Notes: generated from the letters alone by a model not told the origin. Shown: positions 11,601 to 23,030, counted from the first letter of the stretch. The stretch: 64,000 bases of DNA from Trichoplusia ni (GCF_003590095.1 NC_039489.1:4712001-4776000); one strand, 5' to 3'. Made by a program: numbers and translations.

Positions 11601-13894
11601 CCCAAACCAAAATAAGGATTCGTGGATCACACAAATGCTCATGATAGGCGAAAATCGAATCAGCGACGTGTTGCTGAGAGTAAGTTTGGCGTAGCGATCT
11701 TTATTGCTCGGCTATACTGCGCAGCCAAAATCTTAACAGTCAATCTTGTAAAAAAAGCGTCGCAAATAAAATTAGTTTTTTTTTTATATATATTCTGGAA
11801 CGTATCTGTTAAAAAAAACTGCGTGTAAGATCAAACACGTTTGAGTCGAATACGTGTTTAAATCAGATTTTTTTTCAAACATTGCATTACCAAATAAAAT
11901 GTGATTTGTCCACTGAGTTACTGCAAAAATGTTGTCTAGAAAGAAGTATATTTATTTATACGTTACGCAAAAAAAGATAGAGAAAGTATCCATATTATTG
12001 TTTAAAACTACTCTTTCATTCAGTCCTCTTAAATGAAACACCAGACATGCCAAAATGTAGCAGAGAAAAATGTGTTTATAAATTCTAAATATCACTTTAA
12101 GGTATTATAAACCTTACAATAGAACTCAAAATGCTTCTTGATAGGAAAACCAAACAGCAACACGAAGTTACAAGTGTCAGCTTACGTCTCTAAATGCTAC
12201 TGAACTTAGTTACGTTTGAGGATTTCATCTCTACCGGGAGTTTATAATAGACTGCTTCAAGGTAGCATTGAATAAGCCAGGTAGGAAAACTGAGCGTTTT
12301 AAATACTTATATTACAAAAACGGTGTTTGAAAATGAAATATTTTAAATATTGACTATCAAATTTTATTTTGTCTCGGATTAGATAGGTACTATTCTTAGT
12401 GCAGAAGCAAAGGTTCACTTATAAGTGTCAGCTTTCAAGCTATGAAACAATTGTATTACAAACATTTTTGTGTGAAGGATTAATTCTTATTGTTACTTTG
12501 ACAAAAACCACGTCCCCATTCAAATCAAATCAAATCAAATCAAATTCTTTATTTGCTAAATACAGGTAAGAGATGATGGTACATAAAGCAAATAGTCCAC
12601 TGTATTTTACCATATTTGGCATGCAAATGTTACACATAATTAATCAAAATAACATTAAATGGTTATTATTATGTTACAAAACAGAAAACAACCCACTTTA
12701 CACTACCATATAATTGGTGCATTTGTCAACAATAAGTAATCAATTTAAATGTCATTTAAATAGGTCTATGTCACAAAATCGTATAATTATTATTTATCAA
12801 TATTATTATCATTGAGAAAATCATTTATAGTATAGTAGCTTTACTTAGTGGGTAGTTTGTTGTATATCTTCACAGCCATATACAAAAGACACTGTTATGT
12901 AGGAGAGCAGTCCGAGACGGTACTATGCACAGACGTGTTTTATTGCGGCTTCTTGTTATTTGAATAAATAAATTAGTGTTAGTCCTAACAAACATGGCGA
13001 CTTCATATATATAAATCACCTATATATAATCACCATTCAAAAGTCATCTTGAAAAAAATTTCAACATTAACTTCTAAGAAAAAAATATCTGTATACTTAC
13101 TTCACCAACTCAACATGCCTCCTATGACAATCCTTCAGCCGACTCATGACCACTTCATGTTCAATATCATTCGCTTCGTTCCCAAAGATTTCACTACAAT
13201 CAATCCTCAACAATTCCAATTCAGCTCTAAAGAAAACCATTATCACCATAGCATGGGTATCGAAGGACGTGATCCAACCACCTCCGTAAATCGCCGCGTA
13301 GCTTTGGTAAACAGACGCAGCCAAATACCCAATCATAGTGTTCTTATTGAAAGGCACCCAGGAACTAACAACCTGCAAATAGGTATCCGTCCCATTCCTC
13401 ACATTTTCCCTATAGGTCTCCGACGCAACAAACTTGAAGATAGGCTGCACCATCACGATGATAACAGTCGTATACATTAACGACCAGTACAGATACGTTA
13501 TCTTCCTGCAGTACTTCGTAAAATCGTTTATGAGTCCCAGCTTTTTCGGATCCGTGGTCCTCCGTTGGTACAAATCTGCCTTTGTGACGTAATCGATGAT
13601 GCTTTTCCAATATTTTTGCCAGAATAAAAATGTTGAGACTTTGACGACGCTGACTGTTGCCAGCATCGTGATTTTCAGGTTGTTTAGAAGTAAGTTCATG
13701 TCGGATTTAACGAACCATACGTCAATGTATTCCGTTGCTGTGAAGACTGTCACCAATATATGCATGGAGATGTAGAAGTATTTTTTGAAGACATTTTTTG
13801 GGAGTAAAAGGCCCCAAAATCGTAATGCTTTGACATTAGGTCCTAGTAAAGGCCTTTTCGGGTTTTCGAACTTCTGTAGAATTTTCTTTAGCAT
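8571..13894 (-). CDS. Odorant receptor (insect 7tm_6 family), complete five-exon gene
   Basis: Exons are 13894-13101, 10716-10620, 10210-10106, 9439-9284 and 8627-8571, giving 1,209 nt or 402 residues plus TAG. Every intron is GT-AG; the first is phase 2 and the other three are phase 0, as is usual for the 3' introns of insect receptors. Seen in the protein: hydrophobic segments near 39-61, 72-92, 134-157, 187-222, 266-297, 306-333 and 375-397; an NGT glycosylation site at 167-169, in the loop expected to be outside the cell; and family signatures IYCWHSND (321-328), PYESIWW (340-346) and KGAYSYYTLL (387-396) in the last three exons. The length is normal for the family (about 380-450). Known of the family: these are odour-gated ion channel subunits that assemble with Orco in the dendrites of olfactory neurons. 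The ligand and ortholog cannot be read from sequence. There are no stops or frameshifts. The start is the first ATG in an A-rich context (AAAAAATGC). A gustatory receptor is less likely because the C-terminus matches the odorant receptor pattern. Confidence 0.95.
9284..9439 (-). CDS. Odorant receptor exon 4 (residues 333-384)
   Basis: A 156-nt phase-0 exon between acceptor AATTCCAG and donor GTAAGT. It carries the PYESIWW motif, a basic linker, and the start of the seventh membrane segment (SAGPFTKLTVATFIS, 370-384). Confidence 0.94.
10106..10210 (-). CDS. Odorant receptor exon 3 (residues 298-332)
   Basis: A 105-nt phase-0 exon between acceptor TTTATTTCAG and donor GTGAGT. It contains the FGVAQLFIYCWHSNDVLF block (314-331), the most recognisable stretch of this family. 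Confidence 0.94.
10620..10716 (-). CDS. Odorant receptor exon 2 (residues 265-297)
   Basis: A 97-nt exon between acceptor TTTCAG and donor GTAAGTATG. It completes the split Lys and reads YSRLFDSCLSPIMLL and onward, a hydrophobic run matching the fifth membrane segment. It is too short to stand out as an open frame and was found by splice sites and family pattern. Confidence 0.93.
10766..10812 (-). mobile_element. RTE-type LINE C-terminus fragment in receptor intron 1
   Basis: The minus strand reads EEAVAQLWDIVG, matching the EEAFAQQWD-like end of RTE-type elements. Only the extreme 3' end is present, as in 5'-truncated LINE insertions. Confidence 0.55.
11620..11700 (-). repeat. Decayed tRNA-derived SINE in receptor intron 1
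   Basis: The GTGGATCACACAAATGCTCA segment and the AGTTTGGCGTAGC segment match, in order, the copies at 27075-27150 and 44608-44690. The B-box region is degraded. Confidence 0.5.
12521..12990 (-). repeat. LINE-like 3' tail with pentanucleotide repeat
   Basis: On the minus strand a segment ends in GCAAATAAAGAATTTGATTT and then about five TTTGA units (12521-12545 in AAATC form). An AATAAA followed by a pentamer tail is typical of jockey/CR1-group LINE 3' ends. No reverse transcriptase sequence is visible, so the family and the left boundary are uncertain. Confidence 0.5.
13101..13894 (-). CDS. Odorant receptor exon 1 (residues 1-264 plus two bases)
   Basis: This long first exon codes for the N-terminus and the first four membrane segments. 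It ends in GTGAA followed by donor GTAAGTATAC, in phase 2, so the 265th residue (Lys) is split across the junction. Confidence 0.95.
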
Positions 13895-14959
13895 TTTTTA
13901 GAACAGAACGATAGAGCAGATTGGAATTATGATCGGATCAGTAATACACGACCAAAGACGAAGATAATTATGCGCGATCAAAGAATAGGGGTGGGATAAA
14001 GCTGACGTGAATATCGATGTTTTAGGCTTGAGAATTGTTATTAAATTCTTCTGAGAAAATATTTAATGCGATTAGTTTTCATTATTTAGGAATCAGAAAA
14101 TTCTAAATATTCTGTGTCATTGCTCGGGTAAAAGATTTGATTCAAAGATTTTTCTATGATACCTACACATTATAATGTTTTCCAAGATGATTAAGTCAGT
14201 CAGAGTTTCTTCTAATTATTTTAATAGTTAAATCATTAATACCGACATTGCGGGTTTTTTATAAGATGGCTAAAAAACCGGTTGGGTGAATTTACAATAT
14301 ATTTATATCTTACTAATTCATGACCGTGACCAACGTTGCTTAACCTCGATTCTTATTTTTTTATTAGAGCGGCAACAAAAATACATTCAAGCAGCCGTGC
14401 CTCAATTTAGGATTGCTTTTTTACCTCTCAGGTGGACGGTAACTAACATTGATTTAAAGAATATTTACTTATTTTCAGAGAATAATATTATATTAATCTT
14501 GTTCAATATCAGCCCAGTGCTTGGCATAAACGTACTTCAAACCCTTCTATAAAACCTTATCCACTTCAAACTAATAACACACGCTATTTTACAGCACGAC
14601 AACAAACAATCTTAAAATCGTCTTTTTCAAAAAGTAAGTAATTCAAAAATAATCCAGTAATAAAAGCCCAGGCAACAGAGAGTGATATATTTAATCTAGA
14701 CTTAAAAAACCTTTTATTTTTCACATAAAATACTGTAATGCCAACGGCTTTATCAGAACTTACATTTGTGAATAATTTATTACTTCAGCAATAAATCTTT
14801 ACTTGGTGTTCTTAATTAAATATTTTTCGGGATTTTAAAAAAAAACATATTTTTTACAACGTTTGGCTGGTTTTGGATGACGGGGGTATGATTTTCAGTG
14901 AGTGAAGGAATCTTCATTTTCAATGTAACATACACAAAGGGTGAAAGTGGTTCCTGTTA

Positions 14960-15185
14960 ATAAGGCTACATTGACTGTCCGGTTGTCCATTTGTCTGACA
15001 GTCCGTGCGTCTGTCACCAGGTTTATCTCAAGAACTGCTATAGGCAGATAGTTTAAGTTTTACAAATTATCTATTTTACTGGTTGCTTTTCATAAAAAGA
15101 ATAATAAAAATATTTTTGTTCGTAAGTTTGTTAGTTAGAACCCCTTAGTGTCACGAGTCTAACTCGCTCTTTTATGAAACTAAAA
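14960..15185 (+). repeat. Family B repeat copy
   Basis: Holds GTCCGTGCGTCTGTCACCAG, AGAACTGCTATAGGCAGATAG, and later CACGAGTCTAACTCGCTC, the same order of blocks as other Family B copies. Confidence 0.6.
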
Positions 15186-15267
15186 CCCGATCAAGTACAC
15201 AGCACGCTGCGGATTACTTCAGCATTTTTTTATCAAACACTAAAAAACCGGTCAAAATGCCGAAGTT

Positions 15268-15290
15268 ATTTCTGGCATTTTGCCAGAAAT
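15268..15290. repeat. Perfect 10-bp hairpin
   Basis: ATTTCTGGCA, a 3-nt TTT loop, then TGCCAGAAAT. There is no T-run or coding context that would make it a terminator, and this is a eukaryotic region. Confidence 0.6.
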
Positions 15291-15429
15291 TGTGAAAGAT
15301 TCAAAGATTTGAAAGAAAAAAAAATGGAGACTTTGGTCCAGTAGTGGGATTTAAATGCTTTGTAAAATATAATCTAGTATTAGTCTGCTTGAAAAGTTTT
15401 TTTTTTCAAAATTGGGGCACAAATTACGT

Positions 15430-16630
15430 AATATTAAAAATAACACACATTTAAGGCACTATACCTATGCTAAAACTTGCCAGTTTACTACCATATTGTG
15501 TAAGGTAGCAAGATTCAAAAAATTGTAGCAAAAACACTACGAGCTTGATAACCAATTAAAAAACACTGAGGTACAAAAATTCACAAAAAAAACTTATCAA
15601 AGCAAACAAAATCCAAAATATTAATAAAAAATATATTTATCGACATCGATGTCCCATCACTATTAATTACAATTAAATAACGTCACCGCATAATAGCGTT
15701 CCACAAAAGTGTTCGTTATAACACCTAGCATGGATTTTTCAGCTGCTAATTACTCGTCATTACTGTGATAATTACAAGCATACGTAAGACATTATATCCG
15801 AATAATAACTTAATTTCACACTCTCTTATAATTAAGTTAATTCTCTTTTGATTTATGCGATACAATGCTTTTACTGTGGGTTTTGCTGTTAATTTTGATT
15901 TCTGACTTTCGGTTTTTAAACTTTAGTATGTTTTTATATAAGTATTAAGTACATAATTTCCCCATTGAGAAATTAGTAGGCATAACAAAAAGACGAGAAA
16001 ATTGCATCAATTCATTTATGAAAAAAAAACTACTGGATGATCGTTAACGACGTATTTTGCTTAATTACATTTTTACATGACGTACCCAGCTGCTTGACAT
16101 GGTTTCCTTTTAACTTTTTTTTTCAGTGGTACGAAAAAAAGCATTTTGAAAAGACAATATTTTTTCGAAAAGACATGACTAGAGTCTGTAACGTCAACAT
16201 TTGCAAAAAATTGAAAAAATCTCAATCGCGATATGTCAAGTCATTGTGAGATATATATGTATATCCACAAATAATTCAAACAACAGCCGAAATGTGGTCA
16301 AAAAGAAACAAAAGAGGGTAGACAAAGTATTAAAATATAATAGAAAGCACTCCCGAATCAGAGGGCACTTCAAAAGGAATGTATCAAAAAAATAAAAGAA
16401 TCTTTCTCCCAAACACGAGAGTCGTCGAAAATGTCGTCTTTGCCTCTTCGGGTCACAATTAGTACAGATTAGCGGCAGGTACGGACAAATGATTGCGTCC
16501 TTAAGAACATTTAATGAGAAAGTCATTAGGAAAGCGCGTGACCCGTTTCCTATTGCGTCTGTTTGGTACTGTGGAGGGATGACAGAAGGTTTGGGTTGAA
16601 TGGATAGGGAATTATTTAGGCTTTCGGTTT
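15430..16630. other. Intergenic AT-rich DNA, nothing recognised
   Basis: Opposing frames at 16201-16526 overlap each other, lack any family pattern and have low-complexity composition. No repeat family was identified. Confidence 0.45.
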
Positions 16631-16659
16631 ATGGGAACATTTTTTTTGGATGGCAAATC

Positions 16660-16800
16660 ATCATAATGTTTTCTCCCGCTTTAAGTTAAGCGGGAGGGAG
16701 TGTAAGGCTTTTACAGACTAAAACCCATTCTTGTTCTTGCTGTTTCTTCCTTTGTCCTTCGTTTACCGGTGTAGTGGTAACCCTTTCGGACCATCCTGCT
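16660..16800 (+). repeat. GC-rich SINE-like fragment, G-SINE relative
   Basis: Contains GCGGGAGGGAGTGTAAGGC and TTTTACAGACTAAAACCC, which resemble the GTGTCAGACTTTTACTGACT block at 20207 and 21892. The downstream half differs. Confidence 0.5.
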
Positions 16801-16964
16801 TGCGTATTGATTTTTTTTAAGGATAAATGTTTGCAGAACTGTAAATTAAAAAAAAAACATCACAAAATCAATTTGCGGCTGCACAAGAAATATAACTTAT
16901 CAAAATAAAAACCTGAATAAGCAATCAAGCATGTGCATATAACTGCCATAAGATTTTGTTATTT

Positions 16965-17065
16965 ATCTCACCGTTTCCCACTGCTGGGCAAAGCCCTCCC
17001 CAATACCTTCCACGTTTCTTCATCCTAGGCCACATGGAACCAGCCCATGCATTAAGCGTCTAAAT
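16965..17065 (-). mobile_element. RTE-type LINE 3' end
   Basis: The plus strand shows CCCACTGCTGGGCAAAGCCC followed by a CACATGGAACCAGCC block; on the minus strand this is the decayed WKxLGxAxAQQWE-like end of an RTE reverse transcriptase. The same terminus occurs at 10766 in a shorter form. Confidence 0.55.
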
Positions 17066-17454
17066 AATAAAAATAAGATTGAAAGAACCAAAACAGCCTT
17101 AAATCAAAATCAAGCCAACAAAATACTTCAGTGATCACTCTGAATAACACATTTCTTTACCCTCAAAATTACCCATCTTACAAAATACTTCCATGGACCG
17201 TACATAATTAATACATCTCTTATCCCTAAGGGTTCTGTATGCACGTTTGCTTCGAGCCACTGAGCCTTGAACATTGATTGGCACTTGACCAATATAACCG
17301 ACATATTTTTATGAATACTGGTGATGTCGAAAAATTTTGTTTCATGAGTTTATTTATAAATAGGAATGAAAATTGAAAAATGTTTTTTTTTATCGGTAAC
17401 TGACAGCGATAATTTTCAGCTTCGAAAATCATGTTTTTATAAATTACTTTTAAA

Positions 17455-17690
17455 GGTACACTCTCTATCCGTCAGCCACCAGGCTTTTCAGGAACCGTGA
17501 TAGGTAGATAGTTGTTTCTTTTTCAGATGATGAGCTTCTGTAGAGCAGCTGCTCAATTGCAGCTGTAGAGAGGTTTAGCAACGGTCATAATTTGATAGGT
17601 GATTTTTAGTAATTTTTTGTTTTTTTTTTAGCCTATTTGTAAAGAACCCTCAGTATCGTGAGTCTGACTGTCACTTGACTTGTTATTATT
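17455..17690 (+). repeat. Family B repeat copy
   Basis: Starts near CTCTCTATCCGTCAGCCACC and carries AACCGTGATAGGTAGATAGTT and, about 170 bp on, CCTCAGTATCGTGAGTCTGAC. It is a fairly full copy. Confidence 0.6.
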
Positions 17691-18639
17691 TTTTACGTTA
17701 TACTCGCGTGTACCAATTATAGCGGAGTCCATTTTGCTTTTATTAATTATTAGTCAAGTTAACCAAATATTTTAAAGTATCTCTGCATATGTTCTAGGAT
17801 TGAAATGTTTTTATCTGCTTGTCATTTGAGCAATCTAGATACTTTAATTTAAGTTAACATTTATTCAAGACAACTTTGCCCGCATATACAGGGTCAAGTG
17901 ATATCCAGCGTTCATTCACAAGTAAATCGTAAGTAGCTATTTGTAAAGATCTAATAGACATCATTAACATAAAAATATTGCATTTTTTGTTCCAAAATGC
18001 AAATAAAATATAGGTAATTACTTTGTTCTCGTGCTCATAATTGATAAGTAATAGGTTAAAATATATTTTTGACGTTCTTTGCATTTTTTTAACTCTTGGT
18101 TTCGCGAGCCTGTCTCACACTTGACTAGTCTCTACTGCTAGTATTATCTTTACTGCACGACAATCATAGACCTGTCATCATCGTACAATCACTTCACCTT
18201 CTGCCATTCATCTCCACAGTGGCTTTCGGTTAGAGATACAAGAAACGACATTTATAGCTCTTTCATGGCTACTTTATTTATGTTATTAGGGTGCCTGACT
18301 TTTTTCTAAAGTTATGTTACGATGGCCCTTTGAATGGGAAACTTTCCTGACTTTTTATCAGTTTTATGATTTGCTAGTCTCGTTGTGTTATTGTGAATTC
18401 TTTTTAACATTATTTCAAGCTGTAAAAGTTGCCTTTTGACTGAAAGTTTTATTTAAATTAAAATGCTTTTTTTGGTCTCGTTAAAAGAAATTAAGGTCGT
18501 TTGATATTATTCTTATGATGTTACCGACTTGAACGTAGATGCCAAAAAATAGAAACAGAGAAATTAGTAAAAGTAAAATTTTCATAAATGACAAATATTT
18601 TTAACATAGAATTCAAATGAAATTTGTATCACCCTCAAC

Positions 18640-18860
18640 TAACGCGACCATATCGCAATGCGAAAGACAAATTCTAGACAAGCTCCGTTCAGTGGGTCTA
18701 CAACCAGGTCTTTAAGTAAGATTATCGTGGTGGAGCGTGACAGCGCTATATACAACGTAGAGGTATCTCCCTTTCTAACCCCCAAAAATATGTGGTCTCC
18801 TTCTAATTTACTTATTACATACTCTAGGCAACGACTCGTTTGTACAAAAAAAGAAACAAA
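18640..18860 (+). repeat. Family C repeat copy
   Basis: Holds GGAGCGTGACAGCGCTATA and ACCCCCAAAAATATGTGGTC. The first block recurs in other Family C copies. Open frames on both strands here are by-products of this repeat. Confidence 0.45.
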
Positions 18861-19193
18861 GATCTTTTGGTGAACTAGCAATTTTGGTCTAAAGTATATA
18901 CATACATATGGTATGCATTCAAATTCGATTTTACTTCTTAATATTTATTACCCAACCAAATGACAGCAGCAAGTATCTCTAGGATGAAATTTTACACAAC
19001 ACACGAGAAAAAATGTTAAAGCAATCCACCATACCCTTCAACATTCCCGTTGCTATGGCAACGAGGGGCACAGCTGATACATCTCATGGCCCTCATATTA
19101 GATCAGGCGAGCAGGTGCCACATAACCGTTGTTGTCGGTTCAACGCTCATGGGAAACTGTTTGAAACTATTTGTTCATACTTTTATAGAAAAA

Positions 19194-19355
19194 ACTAGCT
19201 GACCCAGCAAACGTTGTTTTGGTATGAAAAATAGATGTTAGTCGATTCTCAGACCTACTGAATACGCATATAAAATTTGGTAAAAATTGGTTAAGCCGTT
19301 TCGGAGGAGTACGGTAACTAACATCGTGACACGGGAATTTTATATATTAGAGAGA
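19194..19355 (+). repeat. Dispersed repeat with AGCTGACCCAGCAAACGTTG head
   Basis: The head is followed by GATTCTCAGACCTACTGAATA, CCGTTTCGGAGGAGTACGG and a TATATATTAGAGA end. The middle blocks recur at 63878-63995, so it is a family. It resembles Family A in having a TATTAG-like 3' end. Confidence 0.6.
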
Positions 19356-20154
19356 AGAAGATATAAACTTAGAATAGATATGTGATGTACCTACTGTTGA
19401 GTTTGAAATCAAATAATATGAGCTTTTGAAAAAGATGTTTTTTATGAAAATGGTCGGTTGTTAGGTCCTATATCATCTCATGTATAGTAATTGCCATATC
19501 ATCATCATAAGCGTTCGATAACCTCTGCTTACGCCACTTTTGGTACATATCTACTATCTTGCTTATATCTTTGTGTGTGAAATTCTCGTCTCTTACCCTC
19601 CGTATCCATTATATTTTAACTTCTAAATGAAAGAAGAAGAATAAATGTAATTATTAAAAAAAAACTCTAATAATCGCTTACTTATCACACTACTACAGTT
19701 TTGAGCTTATAAAACTCAATTTTGAATTAATTCAGAATAGCTAAACCAAAACTGACATATTCCGGAACACAGATCTCAGAAACGTGATATTTCATCGAAG
19801 ATTCGAGTCTGTCCGAATCAGGCAATCGAAATGCGTTATCCAAATCTGTAGTCTAAGATACGTACGTGATCCGGCCTTAAAATATGGGGGATCGCTGATA
19901 TTTCTAGGCTGATATCAGCTCTGTTACGTACGATTATGTGTATGTATGTTATTTCTGAGTATAGCTGAAAAAAGAGAATGTATTTTTGAGTTTTAAAATT
20001 TTGTTGAGATTAGAGTATGGTTTTAATATATTCCGCAGGTCTGTTTTGTAACAATATTGGATTAAGAATTCCCTGAAATAATGAGTCTTCAAGTAAGGAG
20101 GTTCAATCACCTAGCGAAGTGTTACTTAGAAATGTTTTATGGCTGTTTTTGGTA

Positions 20155-20320
20155 AGGCGGGAGGATCTTCATAGACACTCCCTTCCTCTGCGAAAGGAAG
20201 GGTAGTGTCAGACTCTTACTGGTTGAACCTAGACCTCCGTGCTACGACAGCTATGTTTTTGTGTCGGTGTGTGGCATATCCTTGCAATCCTTCATACACC
20301 GACCGCAGCCTTCCGCCGGC
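20155..20320 (-). repeat. G-SINE copy, diverged
   Basis: Shares AGTGTCAGACTCTTACTG, CCGTGCTACGACAGC, TTTTTGTGTCGGTGTGTGGC and CAATCCTTCATACA with the copy at 21816-21970. The orientation is set by the A-tail of that copy. No clear duplication flanks it. Confidence 0.6.
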
Positions 20321-21548
20321 TAGTAGTGTGGGCACCTTTGACTATTCTTTATCTCAAATAGTTTTATGTCCTTTCTGTTTGGTATAAATAATAATTGCAA
20401 AATAATTGATTTTGTCGCTACAGCCTTTTAGGAAGACTATTTTACTTTTCAGAACAATTGTCCTTGACTGTACAATTACTCGTCGGTCGATCTCTGGTAA
20501 GATAAGCAGGGACCTCTATAACTATCATTCTCTGTCTCTTCCTTGTTGTTTGGCAGTTTACTAGAGGACAAGGTCAAGGGTAATCGTGTTTTCAAACTTG
20601 AAGGTCATTTACTTGACTTTTGGTTAGGATCAAATAATTCTGCTAGAACTTGCGTAATAGGTTGATGTATTGATGAAATAGTTACGATTGATACTGCTAT
20701 GATAACTGCCACAAGATGCTTAAAGAAAATCTCGATTTAGTGATTTTGGTATCAGACCGAAAGTGTAAAAGTAGGCCGTATCTCGTAATTATACTTTTTT
20801 TTGCTGATATAAAAAAAAAACACAAAGAAGAAGAAGTTAAGCAACAGATGTCATGGCTAAATTTGTTGGGTGTCAATTCTTTTTATTTTCTTTAGCCCAT
20901 TTGTACCCTCAGCGAGATCGACTCACATTTGATCGACTAATTCGTAAAAACAACGCATTTTCCCGAGGTAAAAAATTAAAAATCTTAATGAAGCCGAAAT
21001 TTTGTGAGTGTATGTATGTTTGTCACTTCGCACTTTCGAAATGCTTGCCTGCCTAATAGGATAAAAAGTACAAAGTTAATTGTTAGCCCGATCTAATTCA
21101 TCACTATTAAACTACATTATATTGACACGTGAAGTCACGAGCTACGGTTATACTAACCACTATGTCAGTAACAATACTGTCAAAATGTCAAATGTCCAAC
21201 ATATCGCATTCAAAGCAATTTAAATAAACGGAAGCATCATTGGCAGAATATCAAATAATAATTGTATTCATAACAATAATAATTTGAATCGTCCCCATTG
21301 TGTATCGAAACGAAATGCAATATTACGGTATCACATTGAAGGCTGTATTTCAGTGGCTATTTACGAGATGCTTTGTTTATAATCTGGTTGAATTACAGTG
21401 CGTCGTTGATTTTGGACTGGGATAGAGCAAGATAAAATATTAATATATCGTCATTCAATAATGATGCTTCAAATATTTTGATAGTAACTATCGTGAAAGT
21501 GATTCATTATTAAAAGATGCAACCACGCCGCGCAAGCTCATGATTAAG

Positions 21549-22005
21549 GATTCCGGTTGGGTCCGAAACTAGTCGGGCGATCACGATAAATACGCGTTAG
21601 TAAACAGTTGCATTATGTAGTCGACGCAATTTTGGATTAGATTTTGTCTAGATTCTAAAGTACGAGAAAATGTATTTTCATACTTAAACGATACAACAAC
21701 TTACGCGTATTTATCGGGATTGTCCATCATGGCAACATGAATCTAATTTCGACTTCAATCTCGGTTTTCACTCCGGTTGGGTCGGAAACTAGTCGAGTGA
21801 TCCCGATAGACACCCTTTTTTTTTGTTTAGGCGGGGGAATCCTCATGGACACCCACTCCCTCGGGGGAGGAAATAGGAGTGTCAGACTTTTACTGACTAA
21901 ACCTGAACCGCCGTGCTACGTCATCCGCGTTTTTGTGTCGGTGTATGGCAATGCGTTGCAATCTTCATACATCCCGATAGACACCCGTGAGTAAACCGTT
22001 GCATC
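21549..22005. repeat. Repeat module with GAAACTAGTCGGG units, direct and inverted
   Basis: A unit near 21553-21612 (GGTTGGGTCCGAAACTAGTC, then GATAAATACGCGTTAGTAAAC) recurs at 21774-22005, where a SINE interrupts it. An inverted GATAAATACGCGTAAGT lies near 21699-21720. This looks like the remains of one element with internal repeats. Confidence 0.55.
21816..21970 (-). mobile_element. G-SINE insertion with perfect 16-bp target-site duplication
   Basis: The element is flanked by identical ATCCCGATAGACACCC at 21800-21815 and 21971-21986. Its left end is a T-run, which is a poly-A tail on the minus strand. The 155-bp body is GC-rich. Exact duplication plus tail marks a LINE-mobilised retroposon that is fairly young. 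It splits a unit of the 21549-22005 module. The plus-strand frame across it is not a gene. Confidence 0.85.
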
Positions 22006-22319
22006 ACTTAAGCACTAGCATCTGAAGAATTGATTATAATATTAGTAGAATTGTAGGATTAAAAAAACGAGTATCATAATAAGTGTTTGTCAATGAAAAT
22101 TACATGAAATTTTGTCCCTATGCAATTGTTATATTGGCGGTAATTCCCTGATTCTGCTCTCAAATGTTTTCATAAGTAAAGTTAACCCGCTATCGGATTC
22201 CAAAAGTACCCTTTTCCAAAGTATTTAAACAATTTTGGTGTCTTCAAGCCGCTAACTGGTGAAGAAATACTTCGTGATAAGTCAATCAAAGTATCCTTAT
22301 ACAGAAAGAAAATTAATAA

Positions 22320-22440
22320 GTAATCACACTAATATTGTGACTGCGAAAGTCTGTGTGTTTGTTGCAGGTGTGTGAGTATATATGGATGCGTGTGTATTTG
22401 TGTGTGAGCGCGTATGTGTGCAAGTTTTTTACGCCTACAC
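22320..22440 (+). repeat. GT-rich stretch after a retroposon-like end
   Basis: CACTAATATTGTGACTGCGAA resembles the TAATATTATTAACGTGAAAGT end of the repeat at 61617. It is followed by about 80 bp of irregular TGTG/GTGCG-rich sequence. Confidence 0.4.
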
Positions 22441-22904
22441 GCACAAAAAGATGGAAATATTTACCGATTTTATACGAAGGTAGCCTCCATTTGACACCTT
22501 GGGCTAACACTTGGGAAATATAAGTATTATATTATGTTTATCCAACTTTGTTAAAGGAACATAAAACGTTTGCAGTCATTACTGAATTTCAAACGGGCAA
22601 GTTCACAAGCAACTGCTAGCTATAAAATAAAACCGACATGAATTGTTTGACAAGCACTATTCATTCAATTTTTGTACAAAAATCTTATATTTTACACAGC
22701 TTATTACAGTCAACTAAACTAAATTATTTCACCTTAACATAATAATACAGAATGCACAATAAACATCAAATTAATAAGACAGAATTAATTAAAACTGTCA
22801 AAAGTAATAATATTATTTAAGTGTTTATTGCTCCGACTTAATACTATAATTATTATATTGTTTCATTGTAAATGAAATACTGGCTTGAGAGATAAAGGGG
22901 CCTA

Positions 22905-23030
22905 CCATCGATTCCTAAACGAAAACTTTTGCGAGTGTGGAAGTGAGATAACAATATTCACATTGTAGAACGCTGTCTCGCTCCTACAGTGACTATAGTC
23001 TGGTTGTAAGAGCTCGTGGTAGGCCTCTAG
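22905..23030 (-). repeat. Family C repeat copy
   Basis: GAACGCTGTCTCGCTCCTAC and GAAGTGAGATAACAATATTC match, in order, the Family C blocks near 48900. It ends near a GAGCTCGTGGTAGGCC word. Confidence 0.5.

Larger units (their letters stand above)
10717..13100 (-). other. Odorant receptor intron 1, rich in transposon pieces
   Basis: This 2,384-nt intron is far longer than the other three (409, 666 and 656 nt). It holds an RTE LINE 3' end near 10766, a decayed tRNA-SINE near 11620, and a LINE 3' tail from about 12521. No further receptor-like exon was found inside it. Confidence 0.8.

Noticed and set aside
12521..12545. CRISPR-like or telomeric repeat
   Set aside because: It is five AAATC units only, without spacers; it fits a LINE pentamer tail.
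13049..13480. 143-codon plus-strand frame
   Set aside because: It is antisense to receptor exon 1, which has family motifs and splice junctions; the plus-strand frame has none.
13410..13610. 66-codon minus-strand frame
   Set aside because: It lies inside receptor exon 1 in another reading frame.
21737..21994. 85-codon plus-strand frame
   Set aside because: It crosses a SINE insertion and its target-site duplication, so the frame is accidental.
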